A program made the translations under genes and the position numbers. A stretch of 64,000 nt of DNA, from positions 2,046,001-2,110,000 of the forward strand of contig NC_091275.1 in the NCBI RefSeq assembly GCF_042100115.1. Reading direction: 5' to 3'. This DNA comes from Alternaria dauci (lineage: Eukaryota; Ascomycota; Dothideomycetes; Pleosporales; Pleosporaceae). Position 1 is the first letter of the stretch; the number at the start of each line of letters is the position of its first letter. The notes beneath the pieces were generated by a model. That model saw nothing but the letters and a program-made list of their open reading frames with translations, ran no database searches and had not been told where the DNA came from. This document shows positions 21,600 to 31,787 of this stretch, piece after piece.

Positions 21600-21726
21600 T
21601 TACTCTGTTATTGGATTCAAGATACCCCTTGTACGGTTACCCCTAGACCCATGTGTTTCTCGCTGGATCGTATGCCCTGTACTGGCCGAAGACGTCTACG
21701 TTCCACCTAGCCGGACCAGGCCACCC

Positions 21727-23457
21727 TCAATACTGAAGCGCCTCAATGACCTTTGGACTATTGAAGAAAGCACATCGCTCCTGCAGCTTTTGCTCTGCCA
21801 TTTCCTGCGTCGCGTTCGCCATACCCAGCGCGCTGTTACTCGGACGCGTTCCGCCAATCGTCCTGACATACGGACCACCTGGCCGGCTATACGCCTCATC
21901 CCAATTTAACAGCGTAGTTGATTGGGGTCCACCCTCCGTCGGGACCCCCTGACTCACAAAGGTGCTCCACGACCGGCTTGCTCGCATAGCAATCTCGTAG
22001 TCGTATTCTGTTGGATTAATCGGGTAGCCTGACGTGTTGTACGCCTGGATGCTGTCGAAAATGTACGCAAACTCCGATGTGTGGACGACTCCAAACCCAA
22101 TGATATCGTTGACATACTCGAGAATTGGCTCGAGAATAGTCTGGTTGAAGTTGTAGAAGTAGACTGGCGCTTCGTACTTTTCGTCGATCGCAGCGCCGAG
22201 GTGTAGTGACGGGCACACCATGAGGATGTCGCGAAAGATGCGCGCTGAGCGATAGAACTCTGCCGTTAGATTTACGCTTGTTCCAAACTCTTCTACAGGG
22301 TACATGTCAAGTAGCTTGGCCAAGGAGTCCTCTGAGAAGGCCGGCAGGTAGGCGCGGACAAAATCGTACGTGTCCTGTGCGGTTGCGATGGAAGTGTTGG
22401 TGTATACGTTCAAGTCGCCTTGCATCCACCCAGACATGAAGGTAGCATTACCGAAGCGTCCTTGAGCGATGAGCTGGCTTGGTGGCGCAGGGAGGAAATC
22501 ATCATCCACCTGTGGCAGCCAGATATCCCCAATATTGTGTGCGATATCGCTCTGGTATGTCGCATTCGAGGCCTCAAACAGCGTCTCAGTGTCTAATGCT
22601 CGTAGACATTCGATCGTTTCGGGAGCATCCACATCGGTAGTGTTGCATCCCACGTAGTCGACCAATGCGACCATAGCATCCTTGGCGAAAGTTCCAGTGA
22701 TGCCAGGCTCAAGAGCCTGCGACTGAGCGATGCCCCGCTGAAACGGGAGTGGCTTCTCCCCGCCGTAGGCCATGATCTGCATTCCGATTGCAAGGCCGCC
22801 GGAAGACTGACCGGCGATCGTAATCCTCTCCGGATCCCCACCAAAAGCAGCGATGTTAGTGCGGACCCATTCGATAGCCGCGCGCTGATCACGCAGGCCA
22901 GCATTCATGCTGCCTTCCGTTTTCAGTGAGTCGGAGTTGGCGAATCCAAAGAATCCAAGACGGTAGTTCATGGCCACATGAATGATGGGGTCGCCATTTT
23001 CCACAGACTGCTTGATCATCCCGTCAGGCGCAGTCGTCGGCTCCGTGTTACTCGCCCACCAGAAAGACCCTCCATGAATCCATACCAGCACCGGCAGCGG
23101 TCCTTTTCCTTCCCTGTCCTCCGCCTTGGGCCTTGCGACGTTCAAGTTCAAGCAGTCTTCAGAAGTCTCGGTGATGTTGCCTAGCCCCAGAGGTGGGTAG
23201 AGCACACCCAGTGGTTGAGGGCAAGCGGGTCCGGGCTTAGTCGCGTCGATGGTACTGCCTGGAGTGTACTCATAGGGAACCGGAGGCTTGAACCTGTTTT
23301 CGCCGCTGGTGTCGTGAGCATAGGGAATACCTAGGAAGATCTCGATATCGTTGCGTCCAATGCCTAGGATGTTGATAGGGTCTTTTGCGCCACCAAGCTG
23401 AACACCGGCCGTGGTGGTGACAGTGGCGACGAAGCAGGACAAGGTAGGAAGGTGCAT
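21727..23457 (-). CDS. Secreted type-B carboxylesterase
   Basis: Single exon, 576 aa. Family marks: EDCLNLNV (100-107), oxyanion HGG (128-130), nucleophile GQSSGG with Ser218, and FGGDPERIT just before it. The N-terminus (MHLPTLSCFVATVTTTAG) is a plausible signal peptide and there are many N-x-S/T sites. This is the type-B carboxylesterase/cholinesterase/lipase family with a Ser-Glu-His triad; the His is likely in GFGVVHTSEFAYIF and the Glu in the segment before it. It would hydrolyse extracellular esters. It lies about 440 bp downstream of, and in the same direction as, an FAD monooxygenase gene. Confidence 0.92.
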   Translation of the reverse strand: MHLPTLSCFVATVTTTAGVQLGGAKDPINILGIGRNDIEIFLGIPYAHDTSGENRFKPPVPYEYTPGSTIDATKPGPACPQPLGVLYPPLGLGNITETSEDCLNLNVARPKAEDREGKGPLPVLVWIHGGSFWWASNTEPTTAPDGMIKQSVENGDPIIHVAMNYRLGFFGFANSDSLKTEGSMNAGLRDQRAAIEWVRTNIAAFGGDPERITIAGQSSGGLAIGMQIMAYGGEKPLPFQRGIAQSQALEPGITGTFAKDAMVALVDYVGCNTTDVDAPETIECLRALDTETLFEASNATYQSDIAHNIGDIWLPQVDDDFLPAPPSQLIAQGRFGNATFMSGWMQGDLNVYTNTSIATAQDTYDFVRAYLPAFSEDSLAKLLDMYPVEEFGTSVNLTAEFYRSARIFRDILMVCPSLHLGAAIDEKYEAPVYFYNFNQTILEPILEYVNDIIGFGVVHTSEFAYIFDSIQAYNTSGYPINPTEYDYEIAMRASRSWSTFVSQGVPTEGGPQSTTLLNWDEAYSRPGGPYVRTIGGTRPSNSALGMANATQEMAEQKLQERCAFFNSPKVIEALQY

Positions 23458-23900
23458 CGTGCAACTCGGTTGCTTGAAGACACGAGGAGGCGATTATGGA
23501 GTGCGAAGCCTCCCGAAAACGTTGAGTGGCGAGATTATATGGCTGCGCAAAAAGACATGCAGTTGCTATAGACACACAGATACCATGCTCGTCTGTGCTA
23601 GTCTGCAAATGGCAGGTGCACGGCCGTGACGTGATAGACGGGAGCTGGTGCTAGCCCAGCGTCAGACGGCAGTAGCGCGAGCTCATCCACATCAATGCAA
23701 TGATGCCAACCGCCATGAGCCAGTTTCTAGCCTGGCCAATAACTACGCCCAACAGGATTACTAAGGCGAGACATGCATAAGCGGAAACCTTGTGCTGGCA
23801 TACCATGTCTAGATAACGTGCATTCAAGGTTGTTTGCTCGGTCCGCAGAACACCAAGACGGCATACCGACGCTACTCCCCGACGAAGCGTCAGAATCTTG
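23458..23900. other. Intergenic, with a hydrophobic ORF
   Basis: About 440 bp. A leftward frame (23651-23938) ends with two hydrophobic stretches (YACLALVILLGVVIG and LMAVGIIALMW). It overlaps the 3' end of the FAD monooxygenase gene and could be an alternative last exon or chance. No independent start is convincing. Confidence 0.4.
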
Positions 23901-25181
23901 TTACAACCGCGCTTGTTTACCCCGCAAATCTCTAGCAACTACTTGAAATCTGTCGTAGCAGTCTTTCTCTGCATCAAAGTTCAGCAGCCATGCCTCGCGT
24001 GCTAGGTGAATCGACTCTGGCTTCTTAGCGATTTCGTCCCAGTTGGCTTTGTGCCATCGCTCGCGCGTCTTCACTCCTGTCGCCTGCGCCTTGTGCACCC
24101 TTTCATAACGCATCTTCTCGAATGCTCGTACTGCTAGTGGGGTGTCTTCCTTGCCAGCGAGTTCGAGACACGCAGCTAGGACTACACCGTCTTCGATGGA
24201 TTGACTGGCTCCCTGGATGGATGTCGGAAGGAATGGATGCGCTGCATCTCCAATCAGAGCGATGCGTTGTTTCGGGGAAATGAAGGTCGGCAGCGGATCG
24301 CGGAAGACGAGTTTGTGATCGATGAGACGTGCGCCTTTTGGTGTAGACCTCACAATCTCTTGTACGATTGGCGCCCATCCTTCGACGTACTTCAGACAAT
24401 CTTCCACCCTCCCAGGAAATTGCCAGCTCTCTTCGATATTCCCGTCGTCTAAGTGGGTAAACACCCAGTTGAACTCTTTTCCGTCTTTGAGTGACGACAC
24501 CAGGAAGTGGAGGTCCGGGCCGATGAACCCAGAGTGACTGTCGCCCTCGACAAGGTGCTTCAACATGGGGTTGTCCTTGATAGCATCGCCAGAAAACCAT
24601 GAGCGATATACAGCATATCCTGAACTCTTGGGTTTATCGTCAAACCCAAGCACAATCTTACGGCCGCGCGAACGCACTCCTTCGGCCGCGATGACTACAT
24701 CTGCGACCAACCGCTCCCCATTGACAACAACACCAGCTCGCTCCTCATCCTCGAAATAGTCAGTCACGCGCTGGCCCCATTTGATCTCTAATCCCCGATC
24801 GACAGCATGCTGATGGATGATACTGTACAGTTCCCCTCGATGGCCATTGATCCTGGGTCCCCACTCCTTCTCTGCGTCGAAACTCTGTCTTGTAACAAAC
24901 TCCCCCTTCCAGTGGTACAAATCCAACCACGTTGTTTTCCGTGCAACCTTCTTCATTGCCTCGATGACGCCAGGCCAGCGCTCGAAGTTACGCGCACCGT
25001 TTGGATCAAACGAGATAATATCGCCGAATCGCGTTATCTCCTCTATATCTGCAGCTTTTTCGAGAAGCACGACTGAGTGGCCCTTTCGGTCGCATTCTAT
25101 CGCCGCTGCAATGCCTGCGAAGCCTGCGCCTACTATTATGACGTTGACGCCTGATGAGGGGCGACGGGAGAAGCGCGTCAT
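23901..25181 (-). CDS. FAD-dependent monooxygenase, salicylate hydroxylase-like
   Basis: Start taken at 25181 (MTRFSRRPSSG), directly before the dinucleotide-binding strand; 426 aa, usual for the family. The longer frame back to 25343 is unlikely to be coding. Motifs: VNVIIVGAGFAGIAAAIE (GxGxxG, residues 12-29) with the ribose-binding Glu in LLEKA, and GDAAHPFLPTSIQGASQSIED, the second FAD-binding motif. The class A flavoprotein monooxygenases hydroxylate aromatic or polyketide substrates with NAD(P)H and O2. No signal peptide. The end (QVVARDLRG then KQARL) is close to the normal family terminus. The adjacent esterase could feed it a freed acid or phenol; this is only a neighbourhood guess. 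Confidence 0.9.
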   Translation of the reverse strand: MTRFSRRPSSGVNVIIVGAGFAGIAAAIECDRKGHSVVLLEKAADIEEITRFGDIISFDPNGARNFERWPGVIEAMKKVARKTTWLDLYHWKGEFVTRQSFDAEKEWGPRINGHRGELYSIIHQHAVDRGLEIKWGQRVTDYFEDEERAGVVVNGERLVADVVIAAEGVRSRGRKIVLGFDDKPKSSGYAVYRSWFSGDAIKDNPMLKHLVEGDSHSGFIGPDLHFLVSSLKDGKEFNWVFTHLDDGNIEESWQFPGRVEDCLKYVEGWAPIVQEIVRSTPKGARLIDHKLVFRDPLPTFISPKQRIALIGDAAHPFLPTSIQGASQSIEDGVVLAACLELAGKEDTPLAVRAFEKMRYERVHKAQATGVKTRERWHKANWDEIAKKPESIHLAREAWLLNFDAEKDCYDRFQVVARDLRGKQARL

Positions 25182-25537
25182 GATGGAACAGAGTGGATTG
25201 GATTCTAGGAGATCGAACAGAAGGTACGAAGTAGCTGCGTGAGAAGAGACGGTGGCCTTCAGTGACAGATATATTGGTCCTCCTTCCTCCATGTATACAG
25301 TGTGGGGTCGGCTTACATGTACGCCACGAGGACGGCCCCACATGCAGGCTAATTGAAGAGATAGTGGTAGCCGAGAGCTGCTCCTCTGCGCCCGGCTGCA
25401 CCCTTCTATATTGCCTCACCTTTTGTCAGGCTTTCTCCGAATGTACCAACCAATGCCCCGTGTAAGTCCGGATTGCAAGATGACGTAGCAATACGCAGCA
25501 CATTAACATACTCATTCCTTTACCCTATCACGGGCCT
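25182..25537. other. Promoter region of the monooxygenase gene
   Basis: About 360 bp between two leftward genes; no coding frame with recognisable sequence. Confidence 0.5.
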
Positions 25538-26554
25538 TCACGAGTCCCTCCGTCTCCTCCGTCTAGACTTCTTTTTGAGATGCTGCGTCGCACCTTCAGG
25601 CATGACTGCCGGAATTTCGTCCTCGCCCTCACTCTCCGACGCCGAATAATGCTGAGCATCTCTTCCCTTCTGCACGTCCAACTTGACAGCTCTGTCCCAC
25701 ACGTTGCTCATATCTGGTAACACGCCTGTCTTTTCCAAGGTTTGGAACCTCTCATCTTCCCAACTCCTCTTACAGAGTTCGATTAGTACGCCTGTGAAAC
25801 CTGGTTCTCTAGGTATGGCGACTCCGTCAAAATAGTAGAGGTTCTCAGCGGCAGCAAGAAGAAGACAGTAACATATCAAGCAGCAAAGTTCCGTTTCGTT
25901 GCGAATACGGATGAAGGGTGGTAGAAGGCTGATGAACTCTTTCTTCATGGCCCAGGTTTCGTCTATTTCTAGTCCGGGTAGATCGGGCACGTGCTGTTGG
26001 TCCATGTCAAAGGCGACGAGCTCGACCAGAGACAAGGGTGTTGGACCTTCCTCAATCGAATTCTGTGACAGTGTATGGTAGGCCCATATTTCCAATTTTT
26101 GCTCGATTCTGGGGGCCTTCTTCTTTGACTTAACAGGAGCGTCGCAGGTGCCAACTTGCACCATTATAGGCAGATATTCGCCAATGTTCGTCGTCTCATC
26201 ATACTGGATATCGTCGAATCTGGGCAGGAATCGCAAGTACTGTGGGCCAATTGCCAAGTGAAGGTTTTGGAGATCAGTGTGTGCGGCAGCCCTGGCGACT
26301 GCGTTGAACTGGGACAAGTGAGTCCTGAGCTTTTCACCACCTTTCAATATGATAGGGCAGTGTTCTCTCAGAAGACTGGCTACTGCGGAATCTCCCCCCA
26401 CGGCTTGTTCAGATATCCTGCTTGCTTGCGGATGTCGCGGGCTTTCAAGAGGCGCATGATCACTGCCTAAACGCCCAGGCGAGGAGGGATGCGATGCTGT
26501 TTCCCTGTCAACGTCGTCATCAAACATGATGCTTGTTGTTGTTTTTGTTGTCAA
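25538..26554 (-). CDS. Uncharacterised protein with basic C-terminal tail
   Basis: Single exon, 338 aa; Met10 is an alternative start. Residues 1-50 are polar and likely disordered. The middle (about 55-285) is a folded domain of mixed helices and strands, with conserved-looking aromatic and acidic positions (LRFLPRFDDIQYDE, LCCLICYCLLLAAAENLYYF). The C-terminus is acidic (SASESEGEDE) and then strongly basic (KKKSRRRRRR), a likely nuclear or nucleolar signal. I do not recognise the family and propose no function. The frame is uninterrupted over its whole length and its composition is that of a normal protein. Confidence 0.72.
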   Translation of the reverse strand: MTTKTTTSIMFDDDVDRETASHPSSPGRLGSDHAPLESPRHPQASRISEQAVGGDSAVASLLREHCPIILKGGEKLRTHLSQFNAVARAAAHTDLQNLHLAIGPQYLRFLPRFDDIQYDETTNIGEYLPIMVQVGTCDAPVKSKKKAPRIEQKLEIWAYHTLSQNSIEEGPTPLSLVELVAFDMDQQHVPDLPGLEIDETWAMKKEFISLLPPFIRIRNETELCCLICYCLLLAAAENLYYFDGVAIPREPGFTGVLIELCKRSWEDERFQTLEKTGVLPDMSNVWDRAVKLDVQKGRDAQHYSASESEGEDEIPAVMPEGATQHLKKKSRRRRRRDS

Positions 26555-26747
26555 GTACTATTATCCTAGCTTGATTGTTAGCTTATTCTTCGCGCTTGGG
26601 TAGTTGAGCCTTGGTGTTTGTGAGGTGGTGATGCGGTGATGCGGTTGGTGCAAGGTTGTAGTTGGTAGGCAGTCACGAATGAAATAGAGAAGTGGATACA
26701 AGGGTTCTCCACGTTCGTCATCGATTCTATTATCGCTCACACCTCTT

Positions 26748-27725
26748 TCAATCCAGACCGTTCCAGAAGTCTGTGATGAATCCAGCAACTTCGGGTACCT
26801 GTTCTCTTACAACACCATGTCCAGCTTGTGGAACAACATGAACATCACTAAACCCACATTCCCTCAACTGTTCTTCAGTACACAAGTCATCATACTCTCC
26901 CAATACCACCAAAGAAGGTATACCAGTACGCGCCGCTTTCTCAAAATTGGAATGGTTGTACATCACGCCGCCATCTCGAAAAATAGCAACAACAGAAGCC
27001 GTATGCCCAGGGTGTTCACGCATCTGCCACTCCCTCACCGCTTGAGCAACAATCTCACTCCTTTCAACTCGTTCCTGCCAATCGTCCGGGACTATCAATT
27101 CTCCGCCTTCGAGGAACCTTAGGACAACCTTTCGCACCTCGACCTCGTCAACACAGTATATCAAGTGGTGTTGATCTTCTGCTGGGAGAGCGGCCATTCT
27201 GATAAGCCCTGCCGGAGCAACAATTGTAAAACTGCTCACGCGAGATGGTCGCGATGCAGTGTATCCGACTGTCAGTGAGCCGCCGAATGAGAAGCCAATG
27301 AGATGTGCGGCGGACCACTGGAGATGATCGAGTAACGCGTCAATCAATCTGTGGAACAAGGTCGCCTCGTGTGGAATGACGGGTGTATCACTCAAGCCGT
27401 GGCCCCAAAGATCGACCAACACAAAATGTGTGTGAGGGAATGTATCGTGCAGTGCACGGGCTAGAGGCAGCATCCCTATGGCTGGGGTCTGAACGCCATG
27501 GATTAGGAGTACGCGATCGATTGTTTTTGCATTGCTTGTAGTTGCTGACGGCGGTATCGAGTAGTACGCCGCCCTTCCGTTGGCCGTTTCGAGGTATTGC
27601 GCTGGTGGAAGCAGGGCGCCAAAAGTGGATGTGAAAAATGATTCCGAAGGACCTGCAATAGGCGGTTTTGGTGTATATGGTGTGCCGGGGCGAGGAAGTA
27701 CGAGATCGCTGGTAGCGACGGCCAT
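26748..27725 (-). CDS. Alpha/beta hydrolase
   Basis: Single exon, 325 aa. Motifs: LLIHGVQTPAIGM (oxyanion His-Gly at 76-77), DLWGHGLSD (105-113), nucleophile GFSFGG with Ser146, acid in GEYDDL and catalytic His303 in AGHGVV. This is the classic serine alpha/beta hydrolase fold in the AB hydrolase-1 group; the substrate is not evident. A roughly 45-residue Pro-rich leader precedes the first strand and has no clear signal peptide. The gene is 190 bp upstream of the unknown basic-tailed gene, same strand. Confidence 0.87.
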   Translation of the reverse strand: MAVATSDLVLPRPGTPYTPKPPIAGPSESFFTSTFGALLPPAQYLETANGRAAYYSIPPSATTSNAKTIDRVLLIHGVQTPAIGMLPLARALHDTFPHTHFVLVDLWGHGLSDTPVIPHEATLFHRLIDALLDHLQWSAAHLIGFSFGGSLTVGYTASRPSRVSSFTIVAPAGLIRMAALPAEDQHHLIYCVDEVEVRKVVLRFLEGGELIVPDDWQERVERSEIVAQAVREWQMREHPGHTASVVAIFRDGGVMYNHSNFEKAARTGIPSLVVLGEYDDLCTEEQLRECGFSDVHVVPQAGHGVVREQVPEVAGFITDFWNGLD

Positions 27726-28808
27726 TGTATACGATACTTGAAACAGTAAACAAGACCTAGTATGCTGTGCGCTACGGTCCCTTTTGTATGGCAGTTTGCC
27801 GTACTGATAGGCGTGTCAATCAAAAGGCGCCATTAGCGTGTGTGCATGACTCGCGCGAACCTTGAATCGCCGGCACCCTCATCCTGCGTCGAAGATCTGA
27901 CACCTTTCCGTATCTTTTCCAGTCCAGACTCATCAACCACATTTAGTGTTCATCACGGCAACAACGCGCGACTTGAATACTGCGATGTTTTACAAATGAT
28001 TTCACGACAAGCGCGCTCTCGCAGGTGTTGCATGTGCATGCCGCGCGACGCGACACGATACCCAGCTGCTTACTCCCCTCGACCGCCTGCCAACGGCCAT
28101 CAATGGCTGATCATGCTATCAGTGCTCGTAGCCGATGACATTTTACCTTCAGCTATAACGTCAGAATTCAAAAGAGAAGGAATGTCTGACAAGCATAGTA
28201 AGATTCACAAGCTAAGGAACCGTACAAGTGTCCAACCTATAAGCAAAATTGATCTCCTGAACGTTGTTTCATTAGCAGTAAGAACAGTTCAGGAAGATGT
28301 TGCAATTTCCTTTTGAAGCGTTTCTTTGACACGAATACATACAAAGCACCTTTTCAATGCCCAGCAGCGCCGTTGTCTCCAAAGTGTCGCTAGGGACCCA
28401 ATCGTAAAAAAGCGGGCAGTGAAAAATGTTTCGCTATCATTTTCAGTCACTTCCTACGTCAATCGGGCCTGAGCTACTGAGGAGCCTGCGCGCCTTTCAC
28501 TGGTGGCGTATGCGTTATATTCGCACCTCTTTGATACAAGTTTTTAGGCTGCTAAGTTCCTATAGATTTCCATCTACACAAAGCAAGTCAACCCCCGATA
28601 GCCCGGGTCGTCAGCCACTTTCGACCACTCAAACAGATTGACTGCTTGACATTTACCCTTCCAGGTCTGCACCAACCTTCTTTGCACGATCGAGAAGATT
28701 CGTACTACCGACTGCACATCCAGCGATTTCAAAAAGCCCACACAATTTAGCTTCAGAAACCACCTTGAAGTCGACTTTTACCCCTTAAATTCCTCTACAT
28801 AAAACACC
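27726..28808. other. Divergent promoter region
   Basis: About 1.1 kb between the alpha/beta hydrolase and the CCCH gene. Frames at 27840-28316 and 28426-28641 have no recognisable sequence or splice support. The last 150 bp is C/T-rich upstream of ATG 28809. Confidence 0.45.
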
Positions 28809-30677
28809 ATGGCCGGCAAGAAGCGTAACCACTCCGACAATGCCACGTCGCAGAGCGACAAGCGTATCAAAATCAAGAATGAACCTACCATCAGGGAAGA
28901 AGAGGATGTAGCTTTCGCACCTCAGCCTGCCATCCCTGAGACAGCCGAAGCCATTGTTCCAATCGAGACAAAGGCCAAGACAAAGAAGGCCATTGTACCC
29001 GTCGCTAACACGACCATACCTAAAATCACGGTCACAAAAGAGAACCATGAGGATGAAATCGACTGGTCCGAAGATGAGTCCGAGATCACAGAAAGCGTTA
29101 ATGCTGCAAACAAAACTTCTGAGAGTGTAACAGCATCTGAGGACGATATTGAGACCACTATCGCTGACGAAACTGATATCACGCTGATTGGTAGTGAGGA
29201 GGATATTGGACAGATCAAGATGGAAACAACCGACGTTGAAGAAAAATCACATGATATCAAGCTCACTGACGAGATTGCAAAGCCTGTTTCGAAGTCTACT
29301 CAAGGCAGTGGGGACAGGAAGAAGAAAAAGGCAGAAACCCACGACTCTGTCACCAGAGCCAAGGTGGTTGAAGACACGTCGAAGGAAAAGCAGGAGAAGG
29401 CTAAAGAAGCAGAGGCAGTCGAGAGGAGAAAAAGCAATGAGGCGTACTCTGCCGAGGGTAGGAACATAATCTTCAAAGGAATTGAGACCAGCCTTCAGTT
29501 CGCCGACCTTGCAGCGTGGGTCGGTGTGGGTGTAGTCGGTTCGACAGAAACTCGTCAGATAACGGTCGATGGCGTCACTATCGAAGTGACGGTCAAGTTG
29601 CTGAACGCAAACTTTGAACAGAAGACACATCGCAATGTCGAGGCTGGAGATACCGTTCCCCCGACTACTGAAACACCTCCACAGCTCGCTGTCGACACTG
29701 CCGTTGCGTCCAAGTCAGGCGACACTTCCGCCACGCGACCTGCTACTCCTGCTGCTCCTTCCGCCATCGTCGGCAGAGGCAAGCTCATTGCATGCAGATT
29801 TGGTAACGAGTGCAAGAAGCAAGCGACCTGCATGTTTGACCACAGCCAGCATCCCACGAAGAAGATGTGCTCTTTTGTGAACACAACCATGGGCTGCAAT
29901 AAGGGCTCGAGATGCATATATAGCCACGAACACGAAGGTCAGATGTGTCCTTTTGACACAGTACGCATGGAGTGCCCCAACACATTCAAGTGTTCCTTCT
30001 TGCATATGGATGACGAACCACCAACGAAAGCCGAGGAGATATCGAAGTCCCAGGTTTCTAGTCAGCCAGTAGTTTGCGCGCCTTCTGCGGCGGATATTGC
30101 GGAGCGAGCTGCAATTAATCGCGCATCTCGTGAGGCAGCAGCGGCTAGCGCTCCACCACCACACGCTCCTACGGGCCCAAAGAGCAACAAGCGTAGTCGT
30201 GGTGCTGAAAGTGCTGACCCAAGCATCCAACCTCAGCGTGTCCGCTACAACTACCAGACGCCCACGTACTTTAACCAACAGCAGTTACAGGGGCAGCAAT
30301 GGCAGGCGATGCCCGGATTCGCTCCTCCAACGATCCAGTTTGTTTCTCCGTTGGGCGGGTATAACGCTCCGCAAGGCCAGTACACTCCTGCTCAAGTCCC
30401 ATACCACCCTCAGCAGAGCTTTCCCAACTTTGGTGGCGCTACCAACCAGCAGCACAATAGGGGTCATGGTCATGGACGTGGGCGTGGTAGCAGTCGAATG
30501 CAAGGTGGTGGTCGGGGATGGGTTCGCGGTAAGACGGACCAGAACGACCGCCAGCACAATAGCAGTAGTTTTGTAGGTCAGGACCGGGGTACCAAAGTCG
30601 GAGGTGCCGCTGATAGTGCAACTGCTGGTGCAAGTAACAGCAGAACCGACGTCCAGGGGTCTGGTAAGAAGGCGTGA
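28809..30677 (+). CDS. Nab2/ZC3H14-like CCCH zinc finger protein
   Basis: Single exon, 622 aa. The N-terminal ~200 residues are acidic and Lys-rich with a coiled-coil look. Residues about 220-275 form a small globular unit (NIIFKGIETSLQFADLAAW). Three consecutive fingers lie near 331-400: CRFGNECKKQATCMFDH, CSFVNTTMGCNKGSRCIYSH and CPFDTVRMECPNTFKCSFLH, i.e. C-x5/8-C-x5-C-x3-H. This spacing resembles the poly(A)-binding fingers of Nab2/ZC3H14 more than the TTP type. A PTGP motif (HAPTGPKSNKR) and a Gly/Arg-rich end (RGHGHGRGRG, GGGRGWVRG) follow. Likely a nuclear RNA-binding protein in mRNA 3'-end handling or export. Orthology to Nab2 itself is not proven. Confidence 0.83.
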   Translation: MAGKKRNHSDNATSQSDKRIKIKNEPTIREEEDVAFAPQPAIPETAEAIVPIETKAKTKKAIVPVANTTIPKITVTKENHEDEIDWSEDESEITESVNAANKTSESVTASEDDIETTIADETDITLIGSEEDIGQIKMETTDVEEKSHDIKLTDEIAKPVSKSTQGSGDRKKKKAETHDSVTRAKVVEDTSKEKQEKAKEAEAVERRKSNEAYSAEGRNIIFKGIETSLQFADLAAWVGVGVVGSTETRQITVDGVTIEVTVKLLNANFEQKTHRNVEAGDTVPPTTETPPQLAVDTAVASKSGDTSATRPATPAAPSAIVGRGKLIACRFGNECKKQATCMFDHSQHPTKKMCSFVNTTMGCNKGSRCIYSHEHEGQMCPFDTVRMECPNTFKCSFLHMDDEPPTKAEEISKSQVSSQPVVCAPSAADIAERAAINRASREAAAASAPPPHAPTGPKSNKRSRGAESADPSIQPQRVRYNYQTPTYFNQQQLQGQQWQAMPGFAPPTIQFVSPLGGYNAPQGQYTPAQVPYHPQQSFPNFGGATNQQHNRGHGHGRGRGSSRMQGGGRGWVRGKTDQNDRQHNSSSFVGQDRGTKVGGAADSATAGASNSRTDVQGSGKKA

Positions 30678-30976
30678 ACGTATCATTGACCGACCTTGGT
30701 AAAATTGGTCCGGTTCCAGCAGGCCGGCGCGTGCCTGCCCCTTGAACTCATAGTTTCAAGAAGCACACAAGGCATGCTTGGCCGGCTATTGACCTCTGGA
30801 ATATCTACCGTGACGATTTTACGAACTCATAGCTTCGTAGAGCACATCAAGCATGGTATTGATCAAATGGAAGACTGGGAGATATAGAGATAGATAGTGA
30901 AAAAATAAGAAATGTCAACCCCTGATGGGCGTCACCCCCAAAGAAAATTCGGTTTGGAGATCAGAGATCCCGGTCT

Positions 30977-31787
30977 CTACTTCTTACTTTCGCCAACCTT
31001 GGCCGCAAACTCCAGACCATCAACAACCTCTTGAGGTTGGCTCAGAAAAGGCGAATGCGAGCCAACTGTTTTGAAAGACGGCGCATCCGCACCGAGCAAT
31101 TGTGCCATCTGCTGCTGGACAGAGAGCGGAAGTGCTATGTCGCCCTCGCAGAAGAAGTACATGGACGGAATCTCGTGCCACGGCTCGTACGTCACCTCGT
31201 CGGTGAAGGCGCGCGCTGAGTGGTGTTTCAGCTTCGCTATGGCGGTCTTTTGTGCCTCCTCGCTGAGATCGTGGTAAAACACAATCTCGGGCGTACCGGC
31301 ATACGCATATTCACCCTAACCCTGACTGTTAGTCTTGCTATGCGGAAATCAAGGGAGCACATATGTGGTAGGCACGAACATCGAACCGCATCCAGGGCAA
31401 GAATTGGCCACCAAGCATGGATTTGATGCTTGCTCCCTTTGGAGCGACGAAAGAAGCAAGGTAAACAGATATGGTGACACCGCCTTTTTTACCCGCGGCC
31501 TGTCGCTGCTTCAAACCCAGGCCCTCGACAGCATTCTGTCCGACCAAGCCCCCGTATGAGTGCACAACCAGGACGATTTCTCTACCCTCATCTGCAAGTC
31601 TTTCCAAGGTAGAGCGCAGCGCCGCGGCGTCATCTGCAAGGCCTTTGTTGGGCGGCTCCGCTCCCACCGAGGGGTATGCTACTGCCTCGGTTTCCTATCC
31701 GCGCTGGTGCAGTTGTTCACGGGTGATGTCGAAGCAGTCAGGTGTGTGCCAGGCACCTGGAGCAAACACGATAGTAGGCTTGGACAT
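30977..31787 (-). pseudogene. Alpha/beta hydrolase gene with internal stop codon
   Basis: ATG at 31787 (MSKPTIVFAPGAWHTPD) followed by exon 31380-31787 and exon 30977-31315 (intron GTTCGT to GGTTAG, with CTAAC branch site), 247 sense codons. The frame is coding throughout but has TAG at 31695-31697, at codon 31, where the family normally has an aromatic residue (QLHQRG-stop-ETEAVAYPS). Motifs after the stop are intact: VVHSYGGLVG nucleophile elbow and FKTVGSHSPFLSQP for the catalytic His. No GT-AG pair of workable length removes the stop without deleting conserved sequence. Either a recent nonsense mutation, a base-calling error, or a gene translated from an internal start. The family resembles AB hydrolase-6/salicylate esterase-like proteins. 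Confidence 0.68.

Noticed and set aside
23651..23938. Hydrophobic 95-codon frame next to the FAD monooxygenase
   Set aside because: Overlaps the monooxygenase 3' end; no independent start, and the monooxygenase already ends near its normal family terminus.
21727..27725. Secondary metabolite cluster
   Set aside because: Esterase, monooxygenase and hydrolase are near each other but there is no backbone synthase, transporter or transcription factor in the interval.
31311..31324. Telomere-like AGGGTTAGGGT on the minus strand
   Set aside because: Fewer than two units and it overlaps the splice acceptor of the broken hydrolase gene; chance is enough.
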